From NCBI GenBank assembly GCA_016271365.2, contig CM057456.1, positions 665,349,501 through 665,413,500 on the forward strand: a stretch of 64,000 nucleotides of DNA, read 5' to 3'. This document shows positions 1-10,555 of this stretch, one piece after another. The first letter of the stretch is position 1; each line of letters begins with the position of its first letter. Source of the DNA: Neoceratodus forsteri (Eukaryota > Chordata > Ceratodontiformes > Ceratodontidae). Under the pieces are notes generated by a model. That model saw only the letters and a list, made by a program, of their open reading frames with translations, was not told the DNA's origin and searched no databases. The position numbers and the translations under genes were made by a program.

Positions 1-335
1 TACAACACAATTAATACACATAATGCTGGCATGGGAAAAAAATGTCACAGAGCTTGCACCAGTTCTTGTTGGAATTTGCACATAAAGATGTGGGAATTTA
101 CCATTAAGGAATGTGCCATGGCATTCTGGTTAAATTTTTTATCTGCTTGCACTGTATTATTTCAAAAAACACTACACTACATTTAATAATGGTTTTCCCT
201 GCATTTGTGGTTTGGTAATGTCTTGGGGACATTAGAGGGAAACTATAGGTAACCCATTTTAATGCACTGACCCATTTCTGAAACTTTGCAGTATGTCACT
301 CTTTACACAGTATTACACACACATTGTACCATAAC
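1..335. other. Sequence downstream of Ty3 pol; no LTR recognised
   Basis: This AT-rich stretch lies just past the last pol codons of the minus-strand Ty3/gypsy element. I compared it by eye with the candidate 5' LTR at 6755-8320 and saw no clear match, nor a convincing polypurine tract. The 3' LTR therefore probably lies beyond the left edge of the window, or has been lost. Confidence 0.4.
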
Positions 336-1181
336 TCAGGTTATTACCTGTAGTACATGAAACCTGGAAAGAGGGGGCCCTTCCCTATCAGCTACCTTGG
401 GGCTGGATGGGGCAGGGGCACCATACCTGGAGGGCAACACAAGTAACTTGGAGTTAGCACTAATGTTCAGTTTGGGCAATGAGCTCGGGGTCACATACAC
501 TCCTTTATGGACAATGTTGAGAGGCAAGTCCACAGGCCTCCCAGGGGAATCATAACTGAGCTGCACCACAGGCTTTCCAGCTCAACCAGTCTTTCTAGGG
601 GGAAATGTTGCAGTCTCTGCACTCTGAGCCTCATTTTCAGGATTGTCCTCACTTGTCAGGGGAGTCTCCATTGGGGTAGAGAGGCTAGAGTTTGGGGCAC
701 TTTCAGCTCCAGGAGTTACAATCTCTGAGTCCACAACACTTGGCTCACATGGAGAGCTTTTGGACACTGGCAGTGGACCACCAGGGCACTCAAAATACTC
801 TTCTTTTTCTGGTCTATCACCAGTCTGTTCCAGTCCATCATTTTCCTCCCCTGAAAGCTCAGACAGTTCAACCATACACAATGATTCCATATCATCTGAC
901 TTGATGCTTTGCACTTCACCTTCTGGGAGCATTGGCTCCAAGGACAAAGCTGGGGGCTTAGAAATTCCAGAAGGCCCAGCTTCATCTCCAGTATTGACTA
1001 GGGGATTGCCCCGAAACAATTGGCTCAGTTCGTAAGAAGGGTAGTATTCAAAGTCACACTCACTGTCCTCTGATATGGACTGACAGTCATGCTCAACTGG
1101 GACTTGTGGAGGGGAACACTTTAACTCAGCTTGTGTAGGTGCAGACTTTCTTGATGTTTCCTTAGCAGCAGCTCTAGTCAC
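336..1181 (-). pseudogene. Ty3 pol C-terminal acidic tail
   Basis: An open stretch at 1181-582 (about 199 residues) is rich in Ser, Glu, Asp and Pro. A second at 569-336, in another frame, holds a short basic-to-hydrophobic segment (VVQLSYDSPGRPVDLPL) of the kind found at the C-terminus of vertebrate gypsy polyproteins. Together they form the region after the integrase core. There is no catalytic motif. The frame break near 575 is one of several inactivating lesions. Assignment rests on position and composition more than on a conserved domain. Confidence 0.6.
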
Positions 1182-1326
1182 TGGTCCAGAGGGGACATTT
1201 TCTGGGGCTCAGACTCAATCAAGATTTGTCCAATGGACAGTAAATGATTTCTATGCATTGTTTTAACATCTTTTAAATTATTCTTAGGCCTTACTTTGTA
1301 CACAGGCAGATCATCTAGTTTGCCCA

Positions 1327-2300
1327 CTACAATGTGAGGGAGATGGTGCCATCTGTCATCATCTTATGTTTGCCATGCAGTCCCAGATTTCTTAGCAATA
1401 CCCGGTTCCCCTCTTGGAGTTCCTGTGTTTTCACCTTTTTATCATACCTTTCTTTGTTGGCCAGATTTCTTTTGGCAGCCATGGTTTGAGCCAGCTGGTA
1501 TGCATGATTTAGCTGGGCCTTTAACTTTTGCACATACTGTAAATAGTTGTCAGCTTGTACCCCATCAGGAGAGATCCCAAAACACACATCTACCGGCAGT
1601 TGAGCTTCTCTTCCAAACATCAGGCGGTGGGGGAGAACCCAGTGGCATCACTTTTGGTGCAGTTGTAGGCATGTACCGGGGTGCTAATTTGTTGGCTCTA
1701 TCTAGGCTTGTCCTTTGGGTGGAGGGTGCCTAGCATATCTAGCAAAGTGCGGTTGAAACATTCAGGCTGTGGATCCCCCTGGGGGTGGTAAGAGGTGGTT
1801 CTGGACTTTCGCACTCCCCACAGAGAAAGCATCTCTTTGATCAGATGACTCTCAAAGCCTCTTCCTTGATCAGAATGGATTCTTTGTGAAGCCCCATAGT
1901 GAACAAAAAAGTTTTCTACAAGTACTTCTGCCATAGTGGATGCCTTCTGGTCCTTGGTGGGGAAAGCTTGGGCATATCTCGTAAAATGGTCAGTGACCAC
2001 CAGCACATTACTAATATTTCTTTGATCTGACTCCAGACTCAGAAAATCAATACAGACCAGCTCCATGGGTGCACTGGTGGTGATGTTAGCAAGGGGGGGG
2101 GCAAACCTTTCCTCTGTAAGCATCGACTACAAGTTCAAATGTGTTGCTCAACATTAGCCCCCATCTTAGGCCAATAGAATCTGGATCTCACCAAGTCAAG
2201 TGTTCTGTCTATACCAAGGTGCCCCATGTGGTTGTGTAAGGACCTCAGTACTGAGTCTCGAAAAGCAGTGGGCAGCACCAGTTATTCGTCTACTTGTCCC
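1327..2300 (-). pseudogene. Ty3 integrase remnant
   Basis: The N-terminal HHCC zinc-binding region lies at about 2290-2130, with the paired His in HMGHLG and the Cys pair in CSRC. A premature TGA sits just before the Cys pair. The DDE catalytic core spans 2123-1698: Asp in CIDFL, Asp in HSDQGRGFES, and Glu in QPECFNR, so all three catalytic acids are still present. The following part (1620-1327, MFGREAQLPVD) is the typical integrase C-terminal region but is in a different frame. It would insert the element's cDNA; here it is broken. Confidence 0.9.
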
Positions 2301-3439
2301 CCTCTGTCTACTGTTTCTCTGTATAACAGTCTATTGATCAGTTTCAACTTAGGACCTTCTTTGTATAACAGTGCCATTCTCAAATCAGTGGAACGTAATT
2401 TGGACACATCTTTCCCTGCATAGAGGGCTTCTAAAACTGATTTGATCATGGGATCTCGGGACTGAGCCCGCCGAATACTGTCATTGTCCAGCTGAGGCAG
2501 TGCACCAATGTCTATTGTAGAAAAGTGGCAATAAGCAGCAGGTATGCAATTCTCAGAAGGTCCCAAACAATCCACCATACAGTCCACTGCGTCCATGGAC
2601 ATTTGTTCCTCCCTATCAAACTTCTGGCAGAGTGCTCGAATATCAGGCTCTGACAGTCTGACCCAGTCATTCTGGGGAACCGGCCTCCGGGAGAAAGCAT
2701 CAGCATCTATGTGGTTCAGGCCTGCTCTGTATTCAACGGCATAGTCATAGGTAGATAATGCAGAAAGTCAACTATGGCCAGTGGCATCCAACTTAGCTGA
2801 AGTCTGCACATAGGTCAAAGGATTATTGTTAGTTTTTACCAGTATCTTAGCCCCGTACATGTACTCATGGAATTGGTCTACAGTAGCCCACTTCAAAACT
2901 AGGAACTCTAACTTATGTACAGGATAGTTCTTTTCGGATGGGGTCAGACTTCTACTGGCAAAGACCACTGGTCTCAGGCCATTGTCATGCTCTTGGAACA
3001 ATACAGCCCAAAACCCTTGCAAGCTAGCATCAGTGTGCAGGACATAAGGTTTTGCTGGATCGGCATAGGCCAACATTGGAGCATGGGTAAGTTGATATAT
3101 GATCTCATGAAAAGCAATTTCACAATCAAGAGCCCAGCAGGCCCCAAATACTTCACTTGGCTGAAAATACACTCTTTCAGTCTCGAGGGATGCTGACTTT
3201 TTGTATCTTTTGTGGGTTGGGGGATACCCTTGAGTAAGGTTAAGTAAAGGGCGGATCACTCTTGAATAGTCCTTGATGAAATGCCGATAATAACAACAGA
3301 ATCCCAGGATTCTTTTCAGTTCTTTTAGATTTTTGAGCTTTGGCCAGGTGGTCAAGGCCTCAACTTTACTTGGGTCAGCCTCTGTTCCCTTGGTGGATAC
3401 TATGTGTCCCACATATCTGATGTTTGAAAGAATTGACAC
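2282..3439 (-). pseudogene. Ty3 RT connection and RNase H remnant
   Basis: The part at 3439-2768 carries the RT thumb (ELKRILGFCCYYRHFI) and then RNase H: HTDAS, the Glu in KLEF, and TNNNPLTY. In active Ty3-type RNase H the last motif normally reads with Asp at its second position, so this copy has Asp to Asn at a catalytic site. The region continues in broken frames to 2282 as the linker toward integrase. RNase H would degrade the RNA template strand during reverse transcription. Confidence 0.88.
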
Positions 3440-4080
3440 TTGTCAATGGACAGTTTAAGGCCAAAGTCTTCCAGTCGGTCCAACACCTTGAACAATCTGC
3501 TCTCATGTTCCTCCAGGGAGCTGCCAAACACAATAACATCATCTAGGTACACCAGGCACTCTAATAAGTTCATGTCCCCCACTGCACACTCCATCAACCA
3601 TTGAAAAGTGGCTGGGGTGCCTGAAATCCCTTGAGACATTCTCATGAATTCATAGAAGCCAAGTGGACAGATGAAGGCTGTCTTTTCAAGGTCCTCTGGG
3701 GCCATTGGGATCTGGTAGTACCCACTGTGGATATCCAGCACAGAGAACTATTTGCTACAGTTCAGGAAGTCCAAAGCATCCTGAATGCGGGGCATTGTAT
3801 ACTGATCAGGGATAGTCTGCCAGTTTAAAGTGCGATAATCCACACACATCCTTACTGTCCCATTCTTTTTTCTCACTACCACAATGGGGGAAGTGTAGGG
3901 GCTTCTGGATTCTTGTATTACACCAGCAGCAAGCATCTCTTGCAGATGCCATCTCACATCATCTATGTCAGCAGGGGCCTGGCGTCGAGACCTCTCATGA
4001 AATGGCCTTTCATCATGCAGTCGGATGTGGTGCTCAGCTCCTTGCACACATCCTACATCCCATTCTTTTGAAGAAAACAC
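3400..4080 (-). pseudogene. Ty3 reverse transcriptase (fingers and palm)
   Basis: 4080-3748 encodes the fingers with SPIVVVRKKNGTVRMCVDYR. 3741-3400 encodes the palm, with LDIHSGYYQIPM (first catalytic Asp) and the intact YLDD box in LVYLDDVIVFG. The two halves are in the same frame but separated by a TAG stop near 3750, and the thumb follows after a frameshift near 3430. It would copy element RNA into DNA inside virus-like particles. All catalytic aspartates are retained despite the interruptions. Confidence 0.93.
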
Positions 4081-4089
4081 CTGGTCTCT

Positions 4090-4392
4090 CTAGGCAAACT
4101 TCTCACTGATCCTCACTTTCCATTCAGCTGGCAATGGGGAGTCACCGAAATCAAACAGGTCAGGCGTTACTCTGTCATTCTTCCCCAAACTCTTGCTACT
4201 GGGTAGCACTGCAGTATCCGCACAATGTACATTAGCCGGGGTGCAACCTCTATTTACTCGAATCTCTCTGTCCGACACATTATGAACTTGAACCATTACC
4301 CGTCTGGCATAAGCATGGGCACTGGCAGGCAAAATAGTTGGCTTGACCAGCAGTCCTTCCAGCAATTTCCCATTGCCTGGTGCATCAAACAT
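4090..4392 (-). pseudogene. Ty3 protease-RT linker
   Basis: About 100 open residues lie between the protease and the RT fingers, with no catalytic motif. The segment is typical of the variable spacer upstream of RT in vertebrate gypsy polyproteins. It ends at a TAG stop just before the RT region, in the RT frame, so this stop is another lesion in a once continuous pol. Confidence 0.6.
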
Positions 4393-4436
4393 TAATATTT
4401 TATTCTTGACATCCTTTCTGATTTGGACCTCTCCCT

Positions 4437-5014
4437 CTAAGGTACACTGGCATTTGGTGCCAGGATCAGAGACTCAGGATCCTTTTTCCAAACAACTTCA
4501 ACCGGTTCCTCGGATTCCACTTTGTCAGCATCTCTCTGGGCACCGTAGGCCTTTCTGATCAAGGCCAGAATTCTTAGAGCTGTACCAGTCCTGGACCCCT
4601 GTTTTTCAAACCACAACTGTGCCATCTGTCCAAACATATGTGCATTAGTCCCAATTAGTAGAGGAACCCCATCATACAGTCCAGTAGGGGGACACACTGA
4701 GGCCAGGGTCTCCACTTGCTCTGCCACTACAGCCACGGAGGTGGGGAAAGACAGCCAAATTCGAAATACCCGGAATAGGGGTAGGCCTTCTCACTTAAGT
4801 CCCATACATGCAGTCCTTCTAATGGTTGTAAGGGTACATCTGACAAATGCTTCTGATACCAATCCTGGAACATAATCGTCACTTGGGAGCTACTGTCTAA
4901 TACAGCTCTTGTAGACACTCCATTCACCTTTACAGTGGTCTCCATGGAGGGACCAACTATTCTGGACCAGTCTGGAGAGGCGGTAGCAGGGTCCTGGGCA
5001 ACTGACCTTGTCAC
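4437..5014 (-). pseudogene. Ty3 retropepsin-type aspartic protease remnant
   Basis: The protease starts within 5014-4727, where VNGVSTRAVLDSSSQVT occupies the place of the catalytic D-[ST]-G motif. The Gly is replaced by Ser, expected to weaken or abolish activity. The C-terminal half is in another frame at 4736-4437 and contains the flap/core motif PLLIGTNAHMF. The enzyme would process the gag-pol polyprotein. A frameshift near 4735 splits it. Confidence 0.8.
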
Positions 5015-5077
5015 AAAGGGATGTGAGTTAGCATTTTTAAGACCCTCACTGGGATCATTTCGTGCACCTCTTAACCA

Positions 5078-5413
5078 CTAATTTGTTCTCCGAAGCTCTC
5101 CTTGTAGCCTATATACAACTTTGTCTGTGTCTTTTGGGGACCGGCATTCTCTCTTCGTGTGCCCATCCTTCCCACAATTATTGCAAAACATACTTTCAGG
5201 AGTTTGAGCTTGCCAAGGCGTCACACTGGGAGCCAGGATGGGGGTACTACTAACTGGACACCTCAGTGCCATCTCTGTCTGCAGCGTGATAAGCATTTGG
5301 AGGCATCTCATCAATTTCCCCACTTCCATGGTCGAGACATCAAGTTTCAAACTATTGTCAACATGAGGTGCCTGGGTAGGCACCTCTGCCCCATAGCAGA
5401 AGCGGTCCGGCAA
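5078..5413 (-). pseudogene. Ty3 gag nucleocapsid with one CCHC zinc knuckle
   Basis: CNNCGKDGHTKREC is a complete CX2CX4HX4C zinc knuckle, at residues about 79-92 of this open stretch. Such knuckles bind element RNA during packaging. The stretch is in a different frame from the adjoining capsid-like segment (5583-5347), so a frameshift lies between them near 5400. The protease follows directly downstream. Confidence 0.88.
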
Positions 5414-6688
5414 GTGCCAGTGCCTGCACTGGTAGAAGCGGCCTTCATGATGGGACTGTCTGTTACTTTCCTAATCTCTCTCAGCAGTTCTCCGCATTGT
5501 GGCACATCTTTTTCCTTCTCAGAGCACTCATTAACTGCCAACCTCTGCCCCCGAACTTCACTTGATGGGTCACCCTCAGTCACTCAGGTCATAGCAGCAG
5601 CTATTGGTGCAAGTCCCTCCCGAGGTTACCTTTTCTCAACTCCTCGAATTTCTCTCATTAGCTCATCATAGGAGGGTGGGGATTCCAGTTGATTGGCCAG
5701 GTGTAACTGAAACAACAGCAGTTCTGAGAAGGGGGCAGACTTAAGGATCCTGTCCAGCCTGGTTCAGTTCAATTCAATAGCTGGCAAACTACCCTTTCTG
5801 AGGCATTCTTGCAACAATATTTCCAGCTGAGATACATACACAGACAACAACTCCCCTTGGTACTGTTGTGCATTTCTTACTCGCCACCACAAGTCCTCAT
5901 CAGAATCTGGGCTCCCATACACATTCTCTAAGGCCTCAAGATAGTCCTGTGCAGTTACTTCAGGATTACTGGCCTGTTTGGCACGGATGGTAGCCAGGGC
6001 AGGACCTCAGAGGCTTTCACTAACCCTCTTTTGCTTTTCGGCTTCCGAGCATTGCAATTCTAGCACTTGAGGGGCAACATAGTCTATCCAGGTCTCCCAG
6101 TCATCCTCCCCTTGGGGGGTGGGGAGGGTGCCAGAGAAGATCCTCAACTTTCGGTTCGAGTCATGACTAATGGCAGGTGCAGAAATAGGAGCTTGCATGG
6201 GTTCAGCCACCATAACGGGTACTGGAGCAGGAGATGGTGTTGGGGGAGGAACACCCCCAGGTGGCAAGAATAGTTTCTCCAAGTCCTCCACAGTTTTCCC
6301 TTCCTCCAGCAACCATTTAGCAAATTTTCCCTCAAAAGTTTCAGATAGTGTCGGGGCTCATTCCCCCCTGGGTCTTTACTGTCCTTAGTTATCACTCTCC
6401 AGGCAGTGAGGGCTCCCTCTGGGGTAATAGTCTGTGGCACTTTGGAGCTATCTATGGGATCCTTATACTCTACTAGGGCCATGAAAAAGTGTGGGTGAGC
6501 AGATTAGCATGTTGACCCACCACCACAGGGTTTTGTAAACCTTCCACCTTGGAAAAATCTCCCTGTACAGTGTCCATATTGATACCCAGGGGGATGTCCA
6601 GGATAAGCAGAGTATTTTGGGGGTCGATCTCCTCCCCAGTACACCACTCCACCAACCGTTGCACAGCCACTTCTGTCGGGGTACTCAT
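5347..6688 (-). pseudogene. PNMA-like gag (matrix-like N-terminus and capsid), broken
   Basis: The start at 6688 opens with a segment (RLVEWCTGEEIDPQNTLLI) resembling the N-terminus of vertebrate PNMA proteins (LLEDWCRGM-type start). A second piece at 6482 (ALVEYKDPIDSSKVP) follows that similarity. 6312-6007 contains KLRIFSG followed by a capsid N-lobe-like helix region ending in SESL. The capsid continues in the same frame (GPALATIRAKQASNP, then DYLEALENVYGSPDS) past a TGA near 6005. A second TGA lies near 5770. Frameshifts lie near 6480 and 6330. The PNMA relationship comes from recognising the motifs, not a search. Confidence 0.82.
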
Positions 6689-6733
6689 TTATTTTTAACA
6701 GTGATTCGTAAATGTGTACACTAAGGGATGCTA

Positions 6734-6751
6734 ATCCCAGTGGTGCCTCCA
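6734..6751 (-). promoter_or_regulatory. Primer-binding site, tRNA-Thr type
   Basis: Read on the minus strand this is TGGAGGCACCACTGGGAT. It matches the complement of the 3' end of vertebrate tRNA-Thr(AGU), including the CCA tail, at 17 of 18 positions by my recollection of that tRNA. The single difference is CG to CA, a usual CpG decay. It lies three bases inside the candidate LTR end and about 45 bases upstream of the gag start, as expected for minus-strand priming. Confidence 0.78.
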
Positions 6752-6754
6752 AGA

Positions 6755-8320
6755 TGTAACCCCTAGTTGTCCCTATCCCAAAGGCTACTACCCCTGCCTG
6801 CTTACCTACTAACAGGTTGAGGGACCTAGGTCCAATGGTGGGTGCCTCCGCCCAGAGGTCAGGGTTTGCAGTAGTTAAACTAACTTGGTCACAGCCCTCT
6901 TGTGCACTGTAACCCCTCTTTCTTCCCACTAGTGGCCCACACAATGCATCAGGAATATCTTCACAATGTGCACTTACCCCCAGGACTGGCTCTGTCGACT
7001 GGACTCCGGGGACGCCCTGTAAAACAAGATGACATAGTGCAAAAGCCACAGTACAATACTTTAACATAAACAAATACCTCAGTCAGTGTAACTTTGCTGA
7101 AACAAACAGATCTGATTTATTTAAGGAGCTGTAACAAGGAAGTGGGAAATCAGGTTAATTAGGTTAAACACATTAATAATCACAGTACTGTGCGCATATT
7201 CAGAGTCTCAAACTGTCACTTTCACTAGGTACCCAGAATGGGGGGCTAGCCAGGATCGATGCAGCTGGTTGGAGCCCTGTGATGGAAAAAACACTTGCAC
7301 AATACCCAATTGTAATCCAGAACCGGATGGCTCAGTTCATGAAGAAATGAAAAAAACAACAATTAAATGACACACTTGTAATTCGGTAAACAGATGGCAG
7401 GGAGCTACCCTGCTTGTACTCACAAACTCAATGCTGAGAACTAGATGGAAAGCAGATTGTCCTGGATTGTCAGGAAGAGCAGAACATGTGGATAAGGCCC
7501 TTGTGACTGGACCCTACTGTAGTTTAGAGCAAATGGACGTAGTCTGCATTAAGCTGAGGTTTACTTCCAGCTTCATGCACTCAATTCACTGTACAGGGGA
7601 TTTGAAATGCGATCCCCCACAAGCACTACAGACATTTATATGTAAGAGGAAAGTACTATACCAGGCAGGCTGCTTCTCCATCCTGACTGCAATTACTGCA
7701 CGATTCCCGGGAGTACACACAGCAGCTTCAGTTCCTGACAGACTGAGCGTGATTCAGCAATTTCTCCAGTCTTCTACAGGGTGAGCCTGGTTTCTGCTCT
7801 TCAGATCTCCTTTCTTCTCCTCACAGGTCGGATTCAGTCCAGACGGACGCTTGCACAGGCTGCAGACCAAAAACTCAGGGCCTCACACATGCTTCCCGTG
7901 CTAAACTATACACCGCAGAAGCACAGAGCTCCTTGTCTCTTCACTGCTCAAACTGATCTAATCTCTCCAGTCCCAGAGCAGTGCATTTCCTTTAGCTCCA
8001 CACTATTCTGTTGGCTGGTCTGGCTGTCACTCACAATAAACTCCCCCTGTTGGTGGAAAAAGGTGCCAGTGTCAAAACTACATTTCCCAGAGTCACTAGC
8101 CATACAGTACATAAGTGGCTGGCTCAACAATGAGAGTCCAAGTTCTGATTTACCAGCAGCAGGCTCCATTTTAAAGGTCCCCCCACACTGATTTGTCCAG
8201 TTAAGCAGTTCAAAACCAGAATGGAGAGCTAGGCAAGAACAGTTCAGACCGCAAAGAAAAGCAGGTTAGACAAACTGTATTTTCATTATTACTCTAAATG
8301 ATTTCTGGCAAACAGTTACA
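6755..8320 (-). repeat. Candidate 5' LTR of the Ty3 element
   Basis: The stretch begins TGTAAC and ends GTTACA on the plus strand, a perfect 6-bp terminal inverted repeat of the TG...CA type, and its inner end is three bases from the primer-binding site. On the minus strand a TATA-like CATATAAATG lies at 7642-7633 and an AATAAA at 7121-7116, in promoter-then-polyadenylation order. The inner boundary is well supported by the primer site. The outer boundary is inferred only from the inverted repeat, because no second LTR is available for comparison. Confidence 0.55.
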
Positions 8321-9740
8321 TCTTTGAAAAGTGCTCACTCTGCCCACTTAGCGACAGGAAAAATGGAGCAATTTGGCAGCAGCTCGAGCAGGACTCGAGC
8401 AGGGAAACACACAGTCCCCCCATACAAACTAATTATGTCTGCAAGCAGACAGCTCTTAAGGAGACAGTACCAGAGGCTCTAAAACACTCACAGATAAATG
8501 GCTCAAACGCCAAACACCATTCAGGCTTGGAGCATTCAAGCAAGCTCCTGGAAGGCTTTTTGGGAACCCCCATTTGCGGGGGGTTACACTCCATCTCCCC
8601 TTTCCCATCCCCATCCTCCCTTCCTCCTGCCTCCCCACCTTTTTACCATTCCCCATGACATCCTGGATGCGGTCTCTTTCTTTCTCCTTGAGGCCCTCAG
8701 GTGCTTCCTTCCAACTTACCCCTCTCATCCTTCCCACAATTCCCTTCCCCCTCCTTTTCCCAAAAGCAACTCATAAACTCCCAGCAGCACAGAGTTCCAC
8801 AATGTAGAAAGAGGGCCAGCACTTATAACACACAGAAATAAATGCCTTGAGTCCCAAATTAACCCTTAATTTCTGTAAAGATGTGCACCATTAAATGCAA
8901 TACAAAACATGGCTAGCTTTTCCCACATATCCAGCGTTATACAATATATGCAAAAGCACTACAAAGGGAGAGATACATCTCACCCCATTCCAAGAAGCAT
9001 GCTTATTTCAAATGTAGCGGAGTACTGGCAAAAAAAAAAGTCCCAAAGCATTACATGTCCCTGGTTCAACTCCAACCTTATGCACCTCAAACTTGTGAGT
9101 GTATGGACATTTTGTAGCTAACAGATACAGACATACAGATGTGGCAGCCAGGATGCAATGCAGAAATCTGCAGAATATCACAGAATGCTGCAGTTTACTG
9201 CAGCGGCCATTGTAAGTAATGGCAATTAAGCCCTTTTTCATGCAGGATTTTGTGACATGTCATTACTGCAAGTTACTGCGCCTCATCATGGCTGACTCCA
9301 CTATATATAACTTTTCGCCAAACATTTGTCATTACAAAATAATAGTGCTAGCATAATTCACCGTCTGTTCCAGGTGAGAGTCATGTGCTTACGTTTTGGC
9401 TATTACGTCATCCTCAGAGCGTGAGTTAGGTCTCTCCAAGAGGGACTTAAATAAGCTAGTCTCTTAAAGGTGAACAATTCACCTAAAACACCAAAATTGT
9501 GCACACAGTACATTAAGGTAAATTACCAATACAGATGAGAACAGACAGACGATACACATAGAAAATTAGAAAATTAGAATATACAAGCAAGCCAACCAAG
9601 GATGGGATTTTTCTAAAAAAAAAAAACCACCCCTCAATGATATAGAAAGTTCTCAGCAGAGCCAGCAAGTCATACTGGTAGGCAGAAGAGCAAATAAATT
9701 ATACTGAATGATTGAAGTGAATGTCAAACAAACACAAATG
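8321..9740. other. Unassigned spacer, partly pyrimidine-rich
   Basis: No coding region is supported. 8590-8770 is strongly pyrimidine-rich on the plus strand. 9300-9480 looks repeat-derived and includes, at 9391-9417 on the minus strand, a hammerhead-like but decayed core (see findings). A short A-run is present at 9616-9627. No LTR match or target duplication for the Ty3 element is visible. Confidence 0.4.
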
Positions 9741-9789
9741 GATAGTAGCCTACAGCAGAGCTTGCAGCTTTCAGCAACTCATAGACTCC

Positions 9790-10555
9790 CTCAAGCTCCT
9801 TGTCTCCTTTTTGCTTATAGTAGCAAGTGATGTGGAGCTCAAACCCACCCAGCCCAGTCATGTCCCTCTAATCTCCCCAAAGTAGTGAGAGTAATTCATG
9901 TCAACATCCAAACCCTCCTCTCCAAAACTGATCAGCTGCAACCACTCATGGTTACTCTCAAGCCTGATGTGTTAATATTCCTGCAGTCTTGGCTCTCCAC
10001 AAAGATTTCCGATAATGCAGTTTCCATCACTGACTATGCAATCATCCAGCAGCATCATGCTAACAGAGTGGTGGAGTTCCCATCTACCACTTCCCTATCA
10101 TCCAATCTGAGCCATGCTCACCATCACCTCCCCCTCTGACTATGAGTAGTTCCTCCTCAAGCTTGCTCTTCCCTTATCTGTTCCCATATTTGTAGCTGGT
10201 GCCTACTGCTGTTCTGAGATGTCCTCACCTTCAGTCACTGAGGTTCTCACCTCCATCTCCTCCATTACCTCCTCCTTGAGCTGCTTATCCTCAGTGATTT
10301 TAACCTCAATTGGCTCTCACCCTCTCTAAATAAATTGTGCAAAAACATTAAGACCCTCCAGTTTAACCAGCTGATCATGAACCCAGCCCATCACAATCAC
10401 AGATCATCTATCTCCCTCTTCTGGACTGCATTCACACTTCCCACTGCCATTGCATTTTGGATAGTGGTACCTTTCCCAGTGCCCTCAGTGACCATCATAT
10501 TGTCTACTGCATGTGTAACATTCATCATCCAAGGCCAGACCCCAAATTCCTTAAT
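9790..10555 (+). mobile_element. L2-type LINE (L2-a), endonuclease part, decayed
   Basis: The frame around 9885-10070 encodes RVIHVNIQTLLSKTDQLQP and then QSWLSTKISDNA, the N-terminal apurinic-endonuclease motifs of L2 elements; compare the better copy at 21490-21620. Further recognisable pieces reach about 10550 (VAGAYC and a P-rich end). Just upstream, 9826-9849 reads SDVELKPT in another frame, a degraded 2A-like motif. The element is cut at about 10556 by a CR1 and resumes near 13042. Confidence 0.75.

Larger units (their letters stand above)
336..8320 (-). mobile_element. Ty3/gypsy LTR retrotransposon, PNMA-like gag, decayed
   Basis: On the minus strand the modules run LTR, primer-binding site, gag, zinc knuckle, protease, RT, RNase H, integrase and a pol C-terminal tail. 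RNase H before integrase is the Ty3/gypsy order. The coding region is broken by several frameshifts and stops, so the copy cannot be autonomous. No envelope gene is visible. The gag resembles the gag-derived vertebrate PNMA genes, placing the element near the Ty3 lineage from which those genes were domesticated. The 3' LTR is not in view. Confidence 0.9.

Noticed and set aside
6504..7073. 189-residue minus-strand open frame overlapping the gag start
   Set aside because: It runs through the LTR end and primer-binding site and overlaps the PNMA-like gag in another frame; no domain is seen.
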